Source: JAJFIE01 sp964344255 (lineage in GTDB: Bacteria > Pseudomonadota > Alphaproteobacteria > Rhodospirillales > Casp-alpha2). From it: a stretch of DNA of 64,000 nt. The notes beneath the pieces were generated by a model, which searched no databases, was not told where the DNA came from, and was given only the letters and a program-made list of their open reading frames with translations. Within the stretch, counting starts at the first letter, position 1, and each line of letters begins with the position of its first letter. Below, one piece after another: positions 1 through 8,428 of this stretch. The position numbers and the translations under genes are program-made. The stretch lies in assembly GCA_964344255.1 (NCBI GenBank), contig CAYFMQ010000016.1, forward strand, positions 6,962 through 70,961. Reading direction: 5' to 3'.

Positions 1-702
1 ACGATAGAAGCATAAACCGTCTTCCCCGCCATCCAGGGCAATCACCGGCTCATGTTTGACAACCTCAGGCTCCAGAAGGGTCATTTCCGCCGTCCGTATA
101 TAGGGCGGGTTGGAAACAATAACATCATACGTGCCTTGAACGGCATCGAAACAATCGCTGACCGCGAACTTGGTCCTGTCTGCAAGGCCGTGACGTTCGG
201 CATTGCGAATCGCAACAGACAGGGCTTCCGGGTTTATATCGACACCGACGCCCCTGGCTGAAGGAAGCTCCGACAACAGCGCCAGAAGGATACAACCGCT
301 GCCGGTGCCTATGTCGAGGATCGCAACCTCCTTATTGCCGCCGCTTGTCTTGATTTTCCTTAAAACATGTTCCACCAGGCACTCCGTATCCGGCCTGGGG
401 GTCAGGGTATCGGGCGTAACCTCGAAACTCATGGACCAGAACTCACGCTCACCCAGGATATGCGACATGGGCTCGCGCAACATCCGCCGCATCATGAGCC
501 CGGCGGCACGGTCACGTGTCGAGGCATCCAGCTCTCTTTTCGGCTGGATCAGGTAAGTTTCCGGAGGAACGCCGGCGGCATACGACACGATCAACCGCGC
601 ATCGAGACGCGGGTTTTCCACGCCGGATGTTTTCAGGCCCTCGGCGACGGTCCTGATGGCGCCCTCAATCGTATCCGGTATGTCGAACTCGTTGGCATTC
701 AT
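1..702 (-). CDS. prmC: Peptide chain release factor N5-glutamine methyltransferase PrmC (partial)
   Basis: This enzyme methylates the glutamine of the GGQ motif in release factors RF1 and RF2, using SAM. The gene runs off the left edge of the window, so 234 codons from the N-terminus are visible and the C-terminal part is missing. The diagnostic catalytic motif NPPY lies at residues 198-201, and a SAM-binding segment (ILDIGTGSGC) precedes it. The chosen ATG at 702 gives the N-terminus MNANEFDIPD. It lies 21 bases after the prfA stop, so it is the last visible gene of the ispG-hisS-hemA-prfA-prmC run and sits beside its own substrate gene. Identification is secure from motif and context. Confidence 0.93.
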   Translation of the reverse strand, partial: MNANEFDIPDTIEGAIRTVAEGLKTSGVENPRLDARLIVSYAAGVPPETYLIQPKRELDASTRDRAAGLMMRRMLREPMSHILGEREFWSMSFEVTPDTLTPRPDTECLVEHVLRKIKTSGGNKEVAILDIGTGSGCILLALLSELPSARGVGVDINPEALSVAIRNAERHGLADRTKFAVSDCFDAVQGTYDVIVSNPPYIRTAEMTLLEPEVVKHEPVIALDGGEDGLCFYR

Positions 703-723
703 GGTATTGAGTTACCTGCCAGA

Positions 724-1797
724 TCAGGCCATTGCGGCCAGTTTTTCCGCCTGATCGGCGGAGATCAGGGCGTTGATGATTTCGTCCATTTCACCCGTCA
801 TGAACCGGTCCAGTTTATGCAGGGTTACGTTGATCCGATGGTCCGTTACCCGTCCCTGCGGGAAATTGTAGGTCCTGATCCTTTCCGAGCGGTCGCCGGA
901 ACCGACCTGACTTTTGCGGTCAGCGGCGCGTTCGGCGGCCTGCCGTTGGCGTTCGGTATCGTACAGGCGTGCCCGCAGAATCCGCATGGCCCTGGCCTTG
1001 TTCTTGTGCTGGGACTTCTCGTCCTGGCAGGTGACCACAACGCCCGTCGGAATATGCGTGATCCTGATCGCACTGTCCGTCGTGTTCACATGCTGGCCCC
1101 CTGCGCCCTGGGAACGATAGGTATCGATCCGCAAATCCTTGTCCTGTATATCGACATCGACATCCTCGGCCTCCGCCAGAACCGCCACCGTCGCCGCCGA
1201 TGTGTGGATGCGCCCCCCCGATTCGGTTACCGGAACGCGCTGGACACGGTGCACACCGGATTCGAACTTGAGACGGGAAAAAACATCCCGGCCGGTTATC
1301 GACGCCGTGGCTTCCTTGAAGCCGCCGATCCCGGTCTCGCTGATCTCGATAGTTTCAAACTTCCAACCATGCTGCTCGGCGTAACGCTGATACATCCTGA
1401 ACAGATCAGAAGCAAAAAGCGCGGCCTCGTCACCGCCGGTGCCGGCCCGGATTTCCAGGATGGCGTTACGTGCATCGGCCTCGTCCTTGGGCAACAGCAT
1501 CAGTTGCACCTGGCGTTCCAGGTCCGGCATGCGTTCCTTGAGCTCAAGAAACTCAGCTTCCGCCAACTCCCGCATTTCCTTGTCCTGTTCCGTATCCGCG
1601 ATCATGTCAGCCAGATCAGCCATTTCCGCGGTTGCCTCGCGATAGGTCGTCACGGCGTCGATAACCGGCTGCAGGTCGGAATATTCCCGCGAATAAGAAA
1701 CGAAATCATCCGTACCGGCTGTTGACGGATCAGCCAGCAACGCCGCCAGTTCCTCATGACGCCGCAATACCCGGTTGAGGCTTTCTTCCAGATTCAC
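724..1797 (-). CDS. prfA: Peptide chain release factor 1
   Basis: RF1 recognises UAA and UAG stop codons and triggers peptide release on the ribosome. From the GTG start at 1797 the protein has 357 residues, close to the usual 360. The hydrolysis motif GGQ is at residues 233-235. The codon-recognition tripeptide is PVT near residues 189-191, a variant of the textbook PAT. I prefer the GTG because GGAG stands 9 bases upstream and the product begins VNLEESLNRVL, a typical RF1 N-terminus; an in-frame ATG at 1830 inside hemA would add 11 residues. The start is 4 bases past the hemA stop, which indicates translational coupling. Confidence 0.96.
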   Translation of the reverse strand: MNLEESLNRVLRRHEELAALLADPSTAGTDDFVSYSREYSDLQPVIDAVTTYREATAEMADLADMIADTEQDKEMRELAEAEFLELKERMPDLERQVQLMLLPKDEADARNAILEIRAGTGGDEAALFASDLFRMYQRYAEQHGWKFETIEISETGIGGFKEATASITGRDVFSRLKFESGVHRVQRVPVTESGGRIHTSAATVAVLAEAEDVDVDIQDKDLRIDTYRSQGAGGQHVNTTDSAIRITHIPTGVVVTCQDEKSQHKNKARAMRILRARLYDTERQRQAAERAADRKSQVGSGDRSERIRTYNFPQGRVTDHRINVTLHKLDRFMTGEMDEIINALISADQAEKLAAMA

Positions 1798-1801
1798 CTG
1801 A

Positions 1802-3115
1802 TTATTCTCCGTCTTTCGTTTCGTTGTCATCCTTGTCCGTTTGACCGGAGGATGAATGTAACCTGAACAGTCGGTCAACGGCCGCCTCCATGGCGTGAAG
1901 CCCGGAAGGGCCATCAGCATCGGCGGCGATTTCACGCATCACTTCGCTCGGCGCATGCAACAGCCGGTTGATCAGCAGATGGGTCGCCTTCTCCGCGTCA
2001 CCTCCCGCATCGGCCAATGCCTGTTCCCGCAAGTCCTCCACGTGCTGGCGCAGCTTGTTCAGGGCGGGCACGGCTGCCCGTTCCGAGCGCGAGCGGTTAA
2101 AGGCCATGACTTCCTGCTCGATGATGAGCCCGGCCTGTTCCGATGCGTTTTCGCGGTGATTCAGGCCTTCCATGGCGATCCTTTCCAGATCGCCGATATC
2201 ATAGAGGAACGCTTCATCGATCTTGTTCACCGCCGGATCGACATCGCCCGGCAACGCCAGATCGATAATGAACACCGGTTTCCGCCGCCGGCTTTTTATG
2301 GCGGCATGGACCATGTCGGTGTTGAGGGTGTGCTCGCGTTTCCCCACGGAAGTAATCACGATATCGGCCTGAACCATTTCATCCGCAAGGTTTTCCATGG
2401 CGGCGGAATGGCTGGACAGCCGCCTGGCGGCGGCCTTGGCCCGCTCCGTCATGGGATGCATGGCCGTGATGAAACCAAGACCGGCGTTGACCAGTTGGCT
2501 GGCGACCAGCTCACCCATATCACCGTCACCGATCAGGATGCCGCGCGCCTTATCGAGGCTTCCCTGAATATCGCGCGCCAACTGCACGGCGGCCGATGCG
2601 ATGGATACCGGCCGTTCGCCGATTGCCGTTTCCGTGCGCACACGCTTCGACGCGCCGTACGACGCCTGCAGGATCGTTTCCATAGCGCCGGTTATCATTC
2701 CTGCATCCCTGGCGATCCGGTGGGCTGCCTTGACCTGCCCCAATACCTGCGGCTCACCGATTACCTGGCTCTCCAATGACGCCGCAACCCTGAACATATG
2801 CCTGAGCGCCGATTCACCGGACAAGGTATAGAGCTGATCCAGGATGTCATCAAAAGGCATTTCCGCTTGCCGGGAAAAGCCCTGGTGAATGATCGTTTCA
2901 GCTTTAACCGGGTCGTCGTGGACACAGTGGACCTCGACCCTGTCGCAGGTGGACAGGACAATTGCCTCAGGAAGCCCTTCATCCCTGAGGTTGCTCAGGA
3001 ATGCCGGGATCAGCGGGTCTTCCACAAACAGACGATCCCGCAACGCCATGGAACTGGAACGGTGATTGGCGCCGATAACAATAGGCAGCAGACGGGTGTT
3101 CGATTGGTCCGGCAT
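1802..3115 (-). CDS. hemA: Glutamyl-tRNA reductase (C5 tetrapyrrole pathway)
   Basis: This enzyme reduces glutamyl-tRNA to glutamate-1-semialdehyde with NADPH, the committed step of the C5 route to 5-aminolevulinate. The 437-residue protein has the catalytic cysteine at C57 in STCDR (usually STCNR), the GEPQVLGQVK signature at residues 120-129, a Rossmann segment GDGDMGEL near 196-203, and FIIDLALPGDVDP, matching the family's IDIAVPRDIEP. The ATG at 3115 starts 4 bases after the hisS stop. Gene order hemA-prfA-prmC is the enterobacterial arrangement. Most alphaproteobacteria instead make 5-aminolevulinate with ALA synthase, so this gene is noteworthy here. The family assignment is firm. Confidence 0.94.
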   Translation of the reverse strand: MPDQSNTRLLPIVIGANHRSSSMALRDRLFVEDPLIPAFLSNLRDEGLPEAIVLSTCDRVEVHCVHDDPVKAETIIHQGFSRQAEMPFDDILDQLYTLSGESALRHMFRVAASLESQVIGEPQVLGQVKAAHRIARDAGMITGAMETILQASYGASKRVRTETAIGERPVSIASAAVQLARDIQGSLDKARGILIGDGDMGELVASQLVNAGLGFITAMHPMTERAKAAARRLSSHSAAMENLADEMVQADIVITSVGKREHTLNTDMVHAAIKSRRRKPVFIIDLALPGDVDPAVNKIDEAFLYDIGDLERIAMEGLNHRENASEQAGLIIEQEVMAFNRSRSERAAVPALNKLRQHVEDLREQALADAGGDAEKATHLLINRLLHAPSEVMREIAADADGPSGLHAMEAAVDRLFRLHSSSGQTDKDDNETKDGE

Positions 3116-3119
3116 GGCG

Positions 3120-4364
3120 CTACCGATACCGGGCGAGGTGTTCCTCCAGAGCCGAGAAGGAAACCTCCGTCTGCTCGCCCGTCTCCATATCGCGGACCGT
3201 GACTCCGTCACGGGCCAACTCGTCATCGCCGATCATCAGCACGGCAACGGCGCCGGCCTTGTCGGCGCGCTTCATGCGCTTCTTCATGTTGCCGGTGTAG
3301 CCGAAATCGACAGCGTGTCCGGCGTGGCGGAGCTGGTTCGCCAACTTGAAGGATACGTCGAACGCAGCGTCACCGACCGGCACGATAGATACGGGCCTGA
3401 ACTCGGCGACCGGTTCATCGACCATCATGGACAGGCGCTCGATACCCGCCGCCCAGCCGACGCCCGGCGTCGATGGGCCGCCCATCTGCTCGCTCAAACC
3501 GTCGTAACGGCCACCACCCATGACCGTGCCCTGGGAGCCCAGTTCCGTCGTCGTGAACTCGAAAGCCGTATGGCAGTAATAGTCCAGGCCGCGCACCAGG
3601 CGGGAATTCAACTCGTAGGCTATGCCGATCTGGTTCAGCCGCTCCTGCACGGTATCGAAGAACTGTCGGGATTCGTCATTCATGCAATCGGCCATGTCGG
3701 GTGCATCGGCGATGATCTCGCGGTCTTTCTCGTCCTTCGAATCCAGAATTCGCATGGGATTCTTCGCCAGTCGCTCGCGGCTGTCCGCCGACAGGCTGTC
3801 TTCATAACGGCTCAAGTACTCAACCAGCTTGTCTCGGTAGGAATGCCGGCTATCCATATCGCCCAGGGTATTCAGTTCCAGCGTCGTGCGCCCGAGAACG
3901 CCGAGTTCTTCCAGAATGTGCGCGCCGACGGCCAACATCTCCACATCCGCCATCGGGTCCGCCATGCCGATCAGTTCCGCATTCAACTGGTGGAACTGGC
4001 GCTGGCGGCCTTTCTGGGGCCGCTCGTAGCGGAACATGGGGCCGTGGGAAAACAGCCGGCAGGGCGCATTTTGCTGCATGCCGTTGGAATGAAAGGCCCG
4101 CATGACGCTGGCGGTGTTTTCGGGCCGAAGCGTGATGGAATCGCCGCCCTTGTCCTCGAAGGTATACATCTCCTTCGTCACCACGTCCGAGGTGTCGCCA
4201 AGGGTGCGGGAAAACACGTTGGTGAACTCGAAGATCGGCGTGGCGATTTCCTCGAAGCCGTAACGCGCGGTTACCCGGCTGGCAACGTCAACGACCTTGC
4301 GGTGGCGGCGCATCGCATCGGCAAATAAATCGTGTGTACCCCGAACGGGTTGAAGAGATGACAT
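3120..4364 (-). CDS. hisS: Histidyl-tRNA synthetase
   Basis: This is a class II aminoacyl-tRNA synthetase that charges tRNA-His. The 414-residue protein starts with MSSLQPVRGTHDL, typical of HisRS. It contains TLRPENTASVMRAF, the class II motif 2 region RYERPQKGRQRQF, the HisRS-specific signature GLDYYCHTAFEF and GGGRYDGL, followed by a C-terminal anticodon-binding domain. The ATG at 4364 lies 14 bases after the ispG stop and the stop lies 4 bases before hemA, so it belongs to a tight transcription unit. Neighbouring a glutamyl-tRNA-dependent enzyme and release factor genes fits a translation-related operon. Confidence 0.97.
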   Translation of the reverse strand: MSSLQPVRGTHDLFADAMRRHRKVVDVASRVTARYGFEEIATPIFEFTNVFSRTLGDTSDVVTKEMYTFEDKGGDSITLRPENTASVMRAFHSNGMQQNAPCRLFSHGPMFRYERPQKGRQRQFHQLNAELIGMADPMADVEMLAVGAHILEELGVLGRTTLELNTLGDMDSRHSYRDKLVEYLSRYEDSLSADSRERLAKNPMRILDSKDEKDREIIADAPDMADCMNDESRQFFDTVQERLNQIGIAYELNSRLVRGLDYYCHTAFEFTTTELGSQGTVMGGGRYDGLSEQMGGPSTPGVGWAAGIERLSMMVDEPVAEFRPVSIVPVGDAAFDVSFKLANQLRHAGHAVDFGYTGNMKKRMKRADKAGAVAVLMIGDDELARDGVTVRDMETGEQTEVSFSALEEHLARYR

Positions 4365-4378
4365 ATAGTATTTCCTGG

Positions 4379-5650
4379 CTATTCCGCCGCGTTTGAGGAT
4401 GTATCAGTATCCGAAGAACCGTATCGTTTCACGACATAATTTTCGACGATCTCCTTGAAGGCTTCGGCAATGCCTTCGCCGCGCAGGGTCGTGACCTTCT
4501 CGCCATCGACAAAGACAGGCGCCGAGGGCGTTTCCCCGGTACCCGGCAGGCTGATGCCGATGTCGGCGTGCTTGCTTTCACCGGGCCCGTTGACGATGCA
4601 GCCCATGACGGCGACGTTCAGCGTTTCCGATCCCGGATAGGATTCACGCCATTCCGGCATGCGATCACGCAGGTAATCCTGGATGGTCTTGGCCAGTTCC
4701 TGGAACACCGTGCTGGTGGTCCGCCCGCATCCCGGGCAGGCCGTGACCAGCGGCGTAAAGGACCTGAGTCCCATGGTTTGCAGCATTTCCTGGGCGACGA
4801 TGACTTCCTGCGTGCGGTCCCCGCCGGGTTCCGGCGTCAGGGACACCCGGATGGTGTCGCCGATGCCTTCCTGCAACAGCACCGCCATGGCGGCCGTCGA
4901 GGCGACGATGCCCTTGGAGCCCATGCCCGCTTCCGTCAGGCCCAGGTGCAACGCGTGATCGCCACGCGACGCCATGTCGCGGTAAACGGAGATGAGGCTT
5001 TGCACGTCGCTCACCTTGCACGACAGGATGATGCGGTCCCGCCCGAGGCCCAGTTCCTCGGCCCGTTGGGCGCTGGCGATGGCGGACGTCACAAGCGCGT
5101 TTTCCAGCACAGATTCGGCGCTCGCCGGCTCCGGCAACGCCGCGTTCTCATCCATCAGGTGCGCCAGCAGCTCCTGGTCCAGGCTGCCCCAGTTGACGCC
5201 GATGCGGACCGGCTTGCCGTACTCGATGGCTTTTTCGATCATGGCGGAAAACTGCCTGTCGCGCTTTTCCCTGAAACCCACGTTGCCGGGGTTGATCCGG
5301 TACTTATCCAGCGCCTCGGCGCAGGCGGGATGCTTTTCCAGCAGGCTGTGGCCGATATAGTGGAAATCGCCGACCAGAGGGACGGCGATGCCCTGGCGCG
5401 CCACGGCGTCGCGGATATGGGGAACGGCGGCGGCGGCTTCCTCGCGGTCGACCGTAATGCGGACAAGTTCCGAGCCGGCCTGTGAAAGCTGGATAATCTG
5501 TTCGACGGTCGCCTCGATATCCGCCGTGTCCGTGTTGGTCATGGACTGAACGGCGATGGGTGCGCCGCCGCCGATCACCACGGGATTAACCGCGCCTATA
5601 CGAACTGACTGGCTTTCGCGTCGCTGGATCGGGTGGGGCGTTGCCGCCAT
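4379..5650 (-). CDS. ispG: 4-hydroxy-3-methylbut-2-en-1-yl diphosphate synthase IspG
   Basis: IspG converts methylerythritol cyclodiphosphate to HMBPP in the MEP isoprenoid pathway and carries a [4Fe-4S] cluster. The 423-residue protein shows the expected ligands: C305 and C308 in ACPGCGRT, C351 in GCIVNGPGE, and E358. The N-terminus contains PIAVQSMTNTDT, the family signature. The ATG at 5650 follows AGAGG at suitable spacing; a longer reading to 5686 has no better start. It is the first gene of the minus-strand ispG-hisS-hemA-prfA-prmC series, so the promoter should lie in 5651-5898, shared divergently with the iron-type block. Confidence 0.96.
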   Translation of the reverse strand: MAATPHPIQRRESQSVRIGAVNPVVIGGGAPIAVQSMTNTDTADIEATVEQIIQLSQAGSELVRITVDREEAAAAVPHIRDAVARQGIAVPLVGDFHYIGHSLLEKHPACAEALDKYRINPGNVGFREKRDRQFSAMIEKAIEYGKPVRIGVNWGSLDQELLAHLMDENAALPEPASAESVLENALVTSAIASAQRAEELGLGRDRIILSCKVSDVQSLISVYRDMASRGDHALHLGLTEAGMGSKGIVASTAAMAVLLQEGIGDTIRVSLTPEPGGDRTQEVIVAQEMLQTMGLRSFTPLVTACPGCGRTTSTVFQELAKTIQDYLRDRMPEWRESYPGSETLNVAVMGCIVNGPGESKHADIGISLPGTGETPSAPVFVDGEKVTTLRGEGIAEAFKEIVENYVVKRYGSSDTDTSSNAAE

Positions 5651-5825
5651 TTCTAACCTCTTTTTCACCGGGGTCTGTGAGAACATGTGATTCTAGCGCA
5701 TATCCCGGCAATTCACCCGGTTATTTGACGCAAGCGGACGAGTCGGTCAACGGTAAGGTTTGAATTTTTTTAACGTCGGTAATTTTCTACTTGCGAACAA
5801 TTCTCAACAATGATATTTGAAATTT

Positions 5826-5844
5826 GCAATTAATAATCATTCGC
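5826..5844. promoter_or_regulatory. Fur-box-like operator upstream of the imelysin gene
   Basis: The 19 bases GCAATTAATAATCATTCGC match 13 of 19 positions of the classical Fur box GATAATGATAATCATTATC, with the right half best preserved. The site ends 55 bases before the ATG of the first imelysin gene. Imelysins are iron-regulated in several bacteria, so an iron-responsive repressor site is expected here. The surrounding gap 5651-5898 is AT-rich and separates ispG from the plus-strand block. Alphaproteobacterial Fur/Mur and Irr sites differ from the enterobacterial consensus, so which regulator binds is not settled. Confidence 0.5.
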
Positions 5845-5898
5845 ATTTAGATGAAATTCAATACATTCCATTCAGGAATTGCCCAACGAGGAGTAAAC

Positions 5899-7188
5899 AT
5901 GAAATTCAAGGTATTGAAACTTGGCGTCACGGCATGTGCCATCGCTGTTTTTGCAACAACCCAGGTCCCGGTAGCTAACGCCGGATCAGATGCCAGCGCA
6001 GTGGTCCAGACTTATGCTGACATCGCTCAGGCCATGTATTCCGACGCTCTGGTAACAGCTATCGATCTGAAATCCACCGTGGATCAGCTGATTGCAGAGC
6101 CCACCGAACAGAACCTGAGCGCTGCCCGTAAGGCTTGGGTTAACGCCCGCGTGCCATACCAGCAAACCGAAGGTCTGCGCTTCGGCAATGCAATGGTTGA
6201 CGATTGGGAAGGCAAGGTGAACGCTTGGCCGCTTGATGAAGGCCTGATTGATTATGTGGACGCCAGTTACGGTACGTCATCCGATGAAAATCCCTCCTAC
6301 ACCCTGAACGTCATCGCCAACACCAGCCTTCAGATCGGCCCGGACACCATTGACGCCCGTGAAATTACACCGGAGCTTCTGTCTGGTAGCTTGCAGGAAG
6401 CGCAAGGCGTCGAAGCCAACGTAGCAACAGGATACCACGCCATTGAGTTTCTGCTCTGGGGCCAGGACCTGAACGGAACCGGGCCGGGAGCTGGGAACCG
6501 TCCGGCCAGTGACTTCAATGCCAACGCCTGCACCGGCGGTAATTGCGAGCGTCGCGCAGAATACCTCGTCGCCGCTACGGACTTATTGATCAGCGATTTG
6601 CGTGAAATGGTCGCCGCCTGGGATGCCGACGGCGCCGCCCGTGCCGATATCGCGGGCAAATCCGGCAACGACGCCTTAGCCACCATTCTCACCGGCCTGG
6701 GTAGTCTGTCTTACGGTGAACTAGCCGGCGAACGAATCAAGCTGGGCCTGATCCTGCACGACCCGGAAGAAGAGCACGACTGCTTTTCCGATAACACACA
6801 CAACTCCCACTACTACGACCAGGTCGGCATGATCGCTCTCTACAACGGCACTTACACACGCGTCGACGGCTCGACTGTTTCCGGAGCATCCCTGAAGGAC
6901 CTTGCCGCATCGAAAGCTTCGGGCGCCAACGCCAAGCTTGTCGCGCTAATGTCCGAGACCCTGGACAAGATGCAGGTCATGAAAGACAACGCCGACAGCG
7001 GCACGATGGCCTATGACCAGATGATTGGTGAAGGCAATGTCGCCGGTAATAAGGTCATCCAGGATGTTGTCGATGCCCTGGTCGCGCAAGCCAAAGGCAT
7101 CGAGGCGTTGGTAGCCGCGTTGGGAATTAACATTTCCGTTGAAGGCTCCGACAGTCTGGACAACCCGTCGAGTATCGACAACGGCTAA
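5899..7188 (+). CDS. Imelysin family (M75) periplasmic iron-regulated protein
   Basis: This 429-residue protein has a signal peptide (residues 1-28, ending VANA) and is probably periplasmic. It carries the imelysin GxHxxE motif as G178-Y-H180-A-I-E183 and the phrase DPEEEHDCFSDNTHNSH typical of IrpA-like members. Imelysin proteins are linked to iron acquisition; peptidase activity is doubtful. The ATG at 5899 follows CGAGGAG. An upstream in-frame ATG at 5851 would give an N-terminal extension in front of the signal peptide and is less likely. It heads a five-gene block with two di-haem proteins, a second imelysin and DUF1513, a grouping seen around iron-regulated loci in other proteobacteria. 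Confidence 0.9.
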   Translation: MKFKVLKLGVTACAIAVFATTQVPVANAGSDASAVVQTYADIAQAMYSDALVTAIDLKSTVDQLIAEPTEQNLSAARKAWVNARVPYQQTEGLRFGNAMVDDWEGKVNAWPLDEGLIDYVDASYGTSSDENPSYTLNVIANTSLQIGPDTIDAREITPELLSGSLQEAQGVEANVATGYHAIEFLLWGQDLNGTGPGAGNRPASDFNANACTGGNCERRAEYLVAATDLLISDLREMVAAWDADGAARADIAGKSGNDALATILTGLGSLSYGELAGERIKLGLILHDPEEEHDCFSDNTHNSHYYDQVGMIALYNGTYTRVDGSTVSGASLKDLAASKASGANAKLVALMSETLDKMQVMKDNADSGTMAYDQMIGEGNVAGNKVIQDVVDALVAQAKGIEALVAALGINISVEGSDSLDNPSSIDNG

Positions 7189-7217
7189 AGCCCGAAAGTA
7201 TTGCACCAAATCTCCTG

Positions 7218-7250
7218 GGGGCCGGGCGAGCCGGTTTATTGCTCGGCCCC
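7218..7250 (+). terminator. GC-rich hairpin between imelysin and di-haem peroxidase genes
   Basis: GGGGC (7218-7222) pairs with GCCCC (7246-7250), and CGAGC (7227-7231) pairs with GCTCG (7241-7245), around a 9-base loop with a 4-base bulge. It lies in the 85-base gap after the first imelysin gene. There is only a weak T-rich tail, so it may act as a partial terminator or mRNA-stabilising hairpin that raises imelysin over the downstream genes. Confidence 0.4.
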
Positions 7251-7273
7251 ATTTGTTGCAACATAAAACGATC

Positions 7274-8428
7274 ATGAAACGCATAGCTTTCTCAACCCTG
7301 TCCGCTTTTCTGATATCCGCCTTCATGGGCCTGCCGTTCCATTTGCATGCAGCGTCCTTGAACAAGGCTGAACTGGGTCGTGAGCTGTTCTTTGACGTAA
7401 ACCTCTCGAAAAACCGGACGCAATCCTGCTCAACCTGCCATGACCCGGATTACGGTTTTATCGATATTCGACCCAATGGAGCCGAGGACGCCGTATCTAT
7501 GGGCGATGATGGAGAATCCCTGGGAGACCGCAATGCGCCGACTGCATCCTATGCCAGCATCACGCCGCCGTTCTCACAGACCAAGGACGGCAAATACCGA
7601 GGCGGACAATTCCATGACGGGCGCGCTTCCAGCCTGGCGGATCAGGCTGAAGGCCCGCCCCTGAACCCCATTGAAATGGGCATGGAGAGTAAGCAGGGCG
7701 TCGTCAAGCGGCTGCTTGAAAACGAGGCTTATGTGGAAGCCTTCAAGGCTAATTACGGCGAGGATATATTCAACAATATCGATAACGCCTATGCCGCCAT
7801 GGCGGAAAGCATCGCAGCCTTTGAACAAACGGATTTTTTCGCCCCGTTCGATTCCAAATACGACCGATACATTCGGGGTGAGTACAAGATGACAAAGGAA
7901 GAGCAACTGGGTATGACCCTGTTCTTTTCAAACCAGTTCACCAACTGCAATCAATGCCATCAGTTGAAAAAATTTGCCGAGTCGGAAGGCGAAACCTTCA
8001 CCAACTACGAATATCATAATATCGGCGTGCCAGTGAATGAGCTGGCCCGTTCCGTAAATGGCGTCGCCGAAGATCATGTGGACGGCGGTTTATTGGACAA
8101 TCCTGCAGTGACCGACAACGCCCAGCGCGGAAAATTCAAGACATCTACCCTGCGCAACATCGCTGTCACCGGTCCTTACATGCATAACGGCGTTTTCAAG
8201 AACCTGGAAACCGTGGTGCGTTTCTACAACAAGTTCAATTCCAAGTCTCAGGCGGCGCATATCAATCCAGAAACCGGCAAACTGTGGGGAGAGCCGGAAG
8301 TCGGAGAAACCATTTCCCTGAAAGAACTGCAAATCGGCAACGCCCTGGACGATAGGCGCATCAAAGCGTTGGTGGTTTTCATGGAAACCCTGACAGATCA
8401 ACGCTACGAGCACCTGTTGGCGGATTGA
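7274..8428 (+). CDS. Di-haem cytochrome c peroxidase (CcpA/MauG family)
   Basis: This 384-residue exported protein has a signal peptide (MKRIAFSTLS to about residue 27) and two c-type haem sites: C52-S-T-C55-H56 and C225-N-Q-C228-H229. The sequence between them (GGQFHDGRASSL, NPIEMGM) matches bacterial di-haem cytochrome c peroxidases, which reduce H2O2 in the periplasm or, as in MauG, oxidise proteins. Its stop overlaps the ATG of the next gene (TGATG), which implies coupled translation. In this context a role in iron redox chemistry is as plausible as peroxide removal; the sequence does not decide. Confidence 0.9.
   Translation: MKRIAFSTLSAFLISAFMGLPFHLHAASLNKAELGRELFFDVNLSKNRTQSCSTCHDPDYGFIDIRPNGAEDAVSMGDDGESLGDRNAPTASYASITPPFSQTKDGKYRGGQFHDGRASSLADQAEGPPLNPIEMGMESKQGVVKRLLENEAYVEAFKANYGEDIFNNIDNAYAAMAESIAAFEQTDFFAPFDSKYDRYIRGEYKMTKEEQLGMTLFFSNQFTNCNQCHQLKKFAESEGETFTNYEYHNIGVPVNELARSVNGVAEDHVDGGLLDNPAVTDNAQRGKFKTSTLRNIAVTGPYMHNGVFKNLETVVRFYNKFNSKSQAAHINPETGKLWGEPEVGETISLKELQIGNALDDRRIKALVVFMETLTDQRYEHLLAD

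Noticed and set aside
367..1725. Long plus-strand open frame opposite prfA and prmC
   Set aside because: It is the antisense shadow of prfA/prmC, with no recognisable domain; the minus-strand genes have full motifs.
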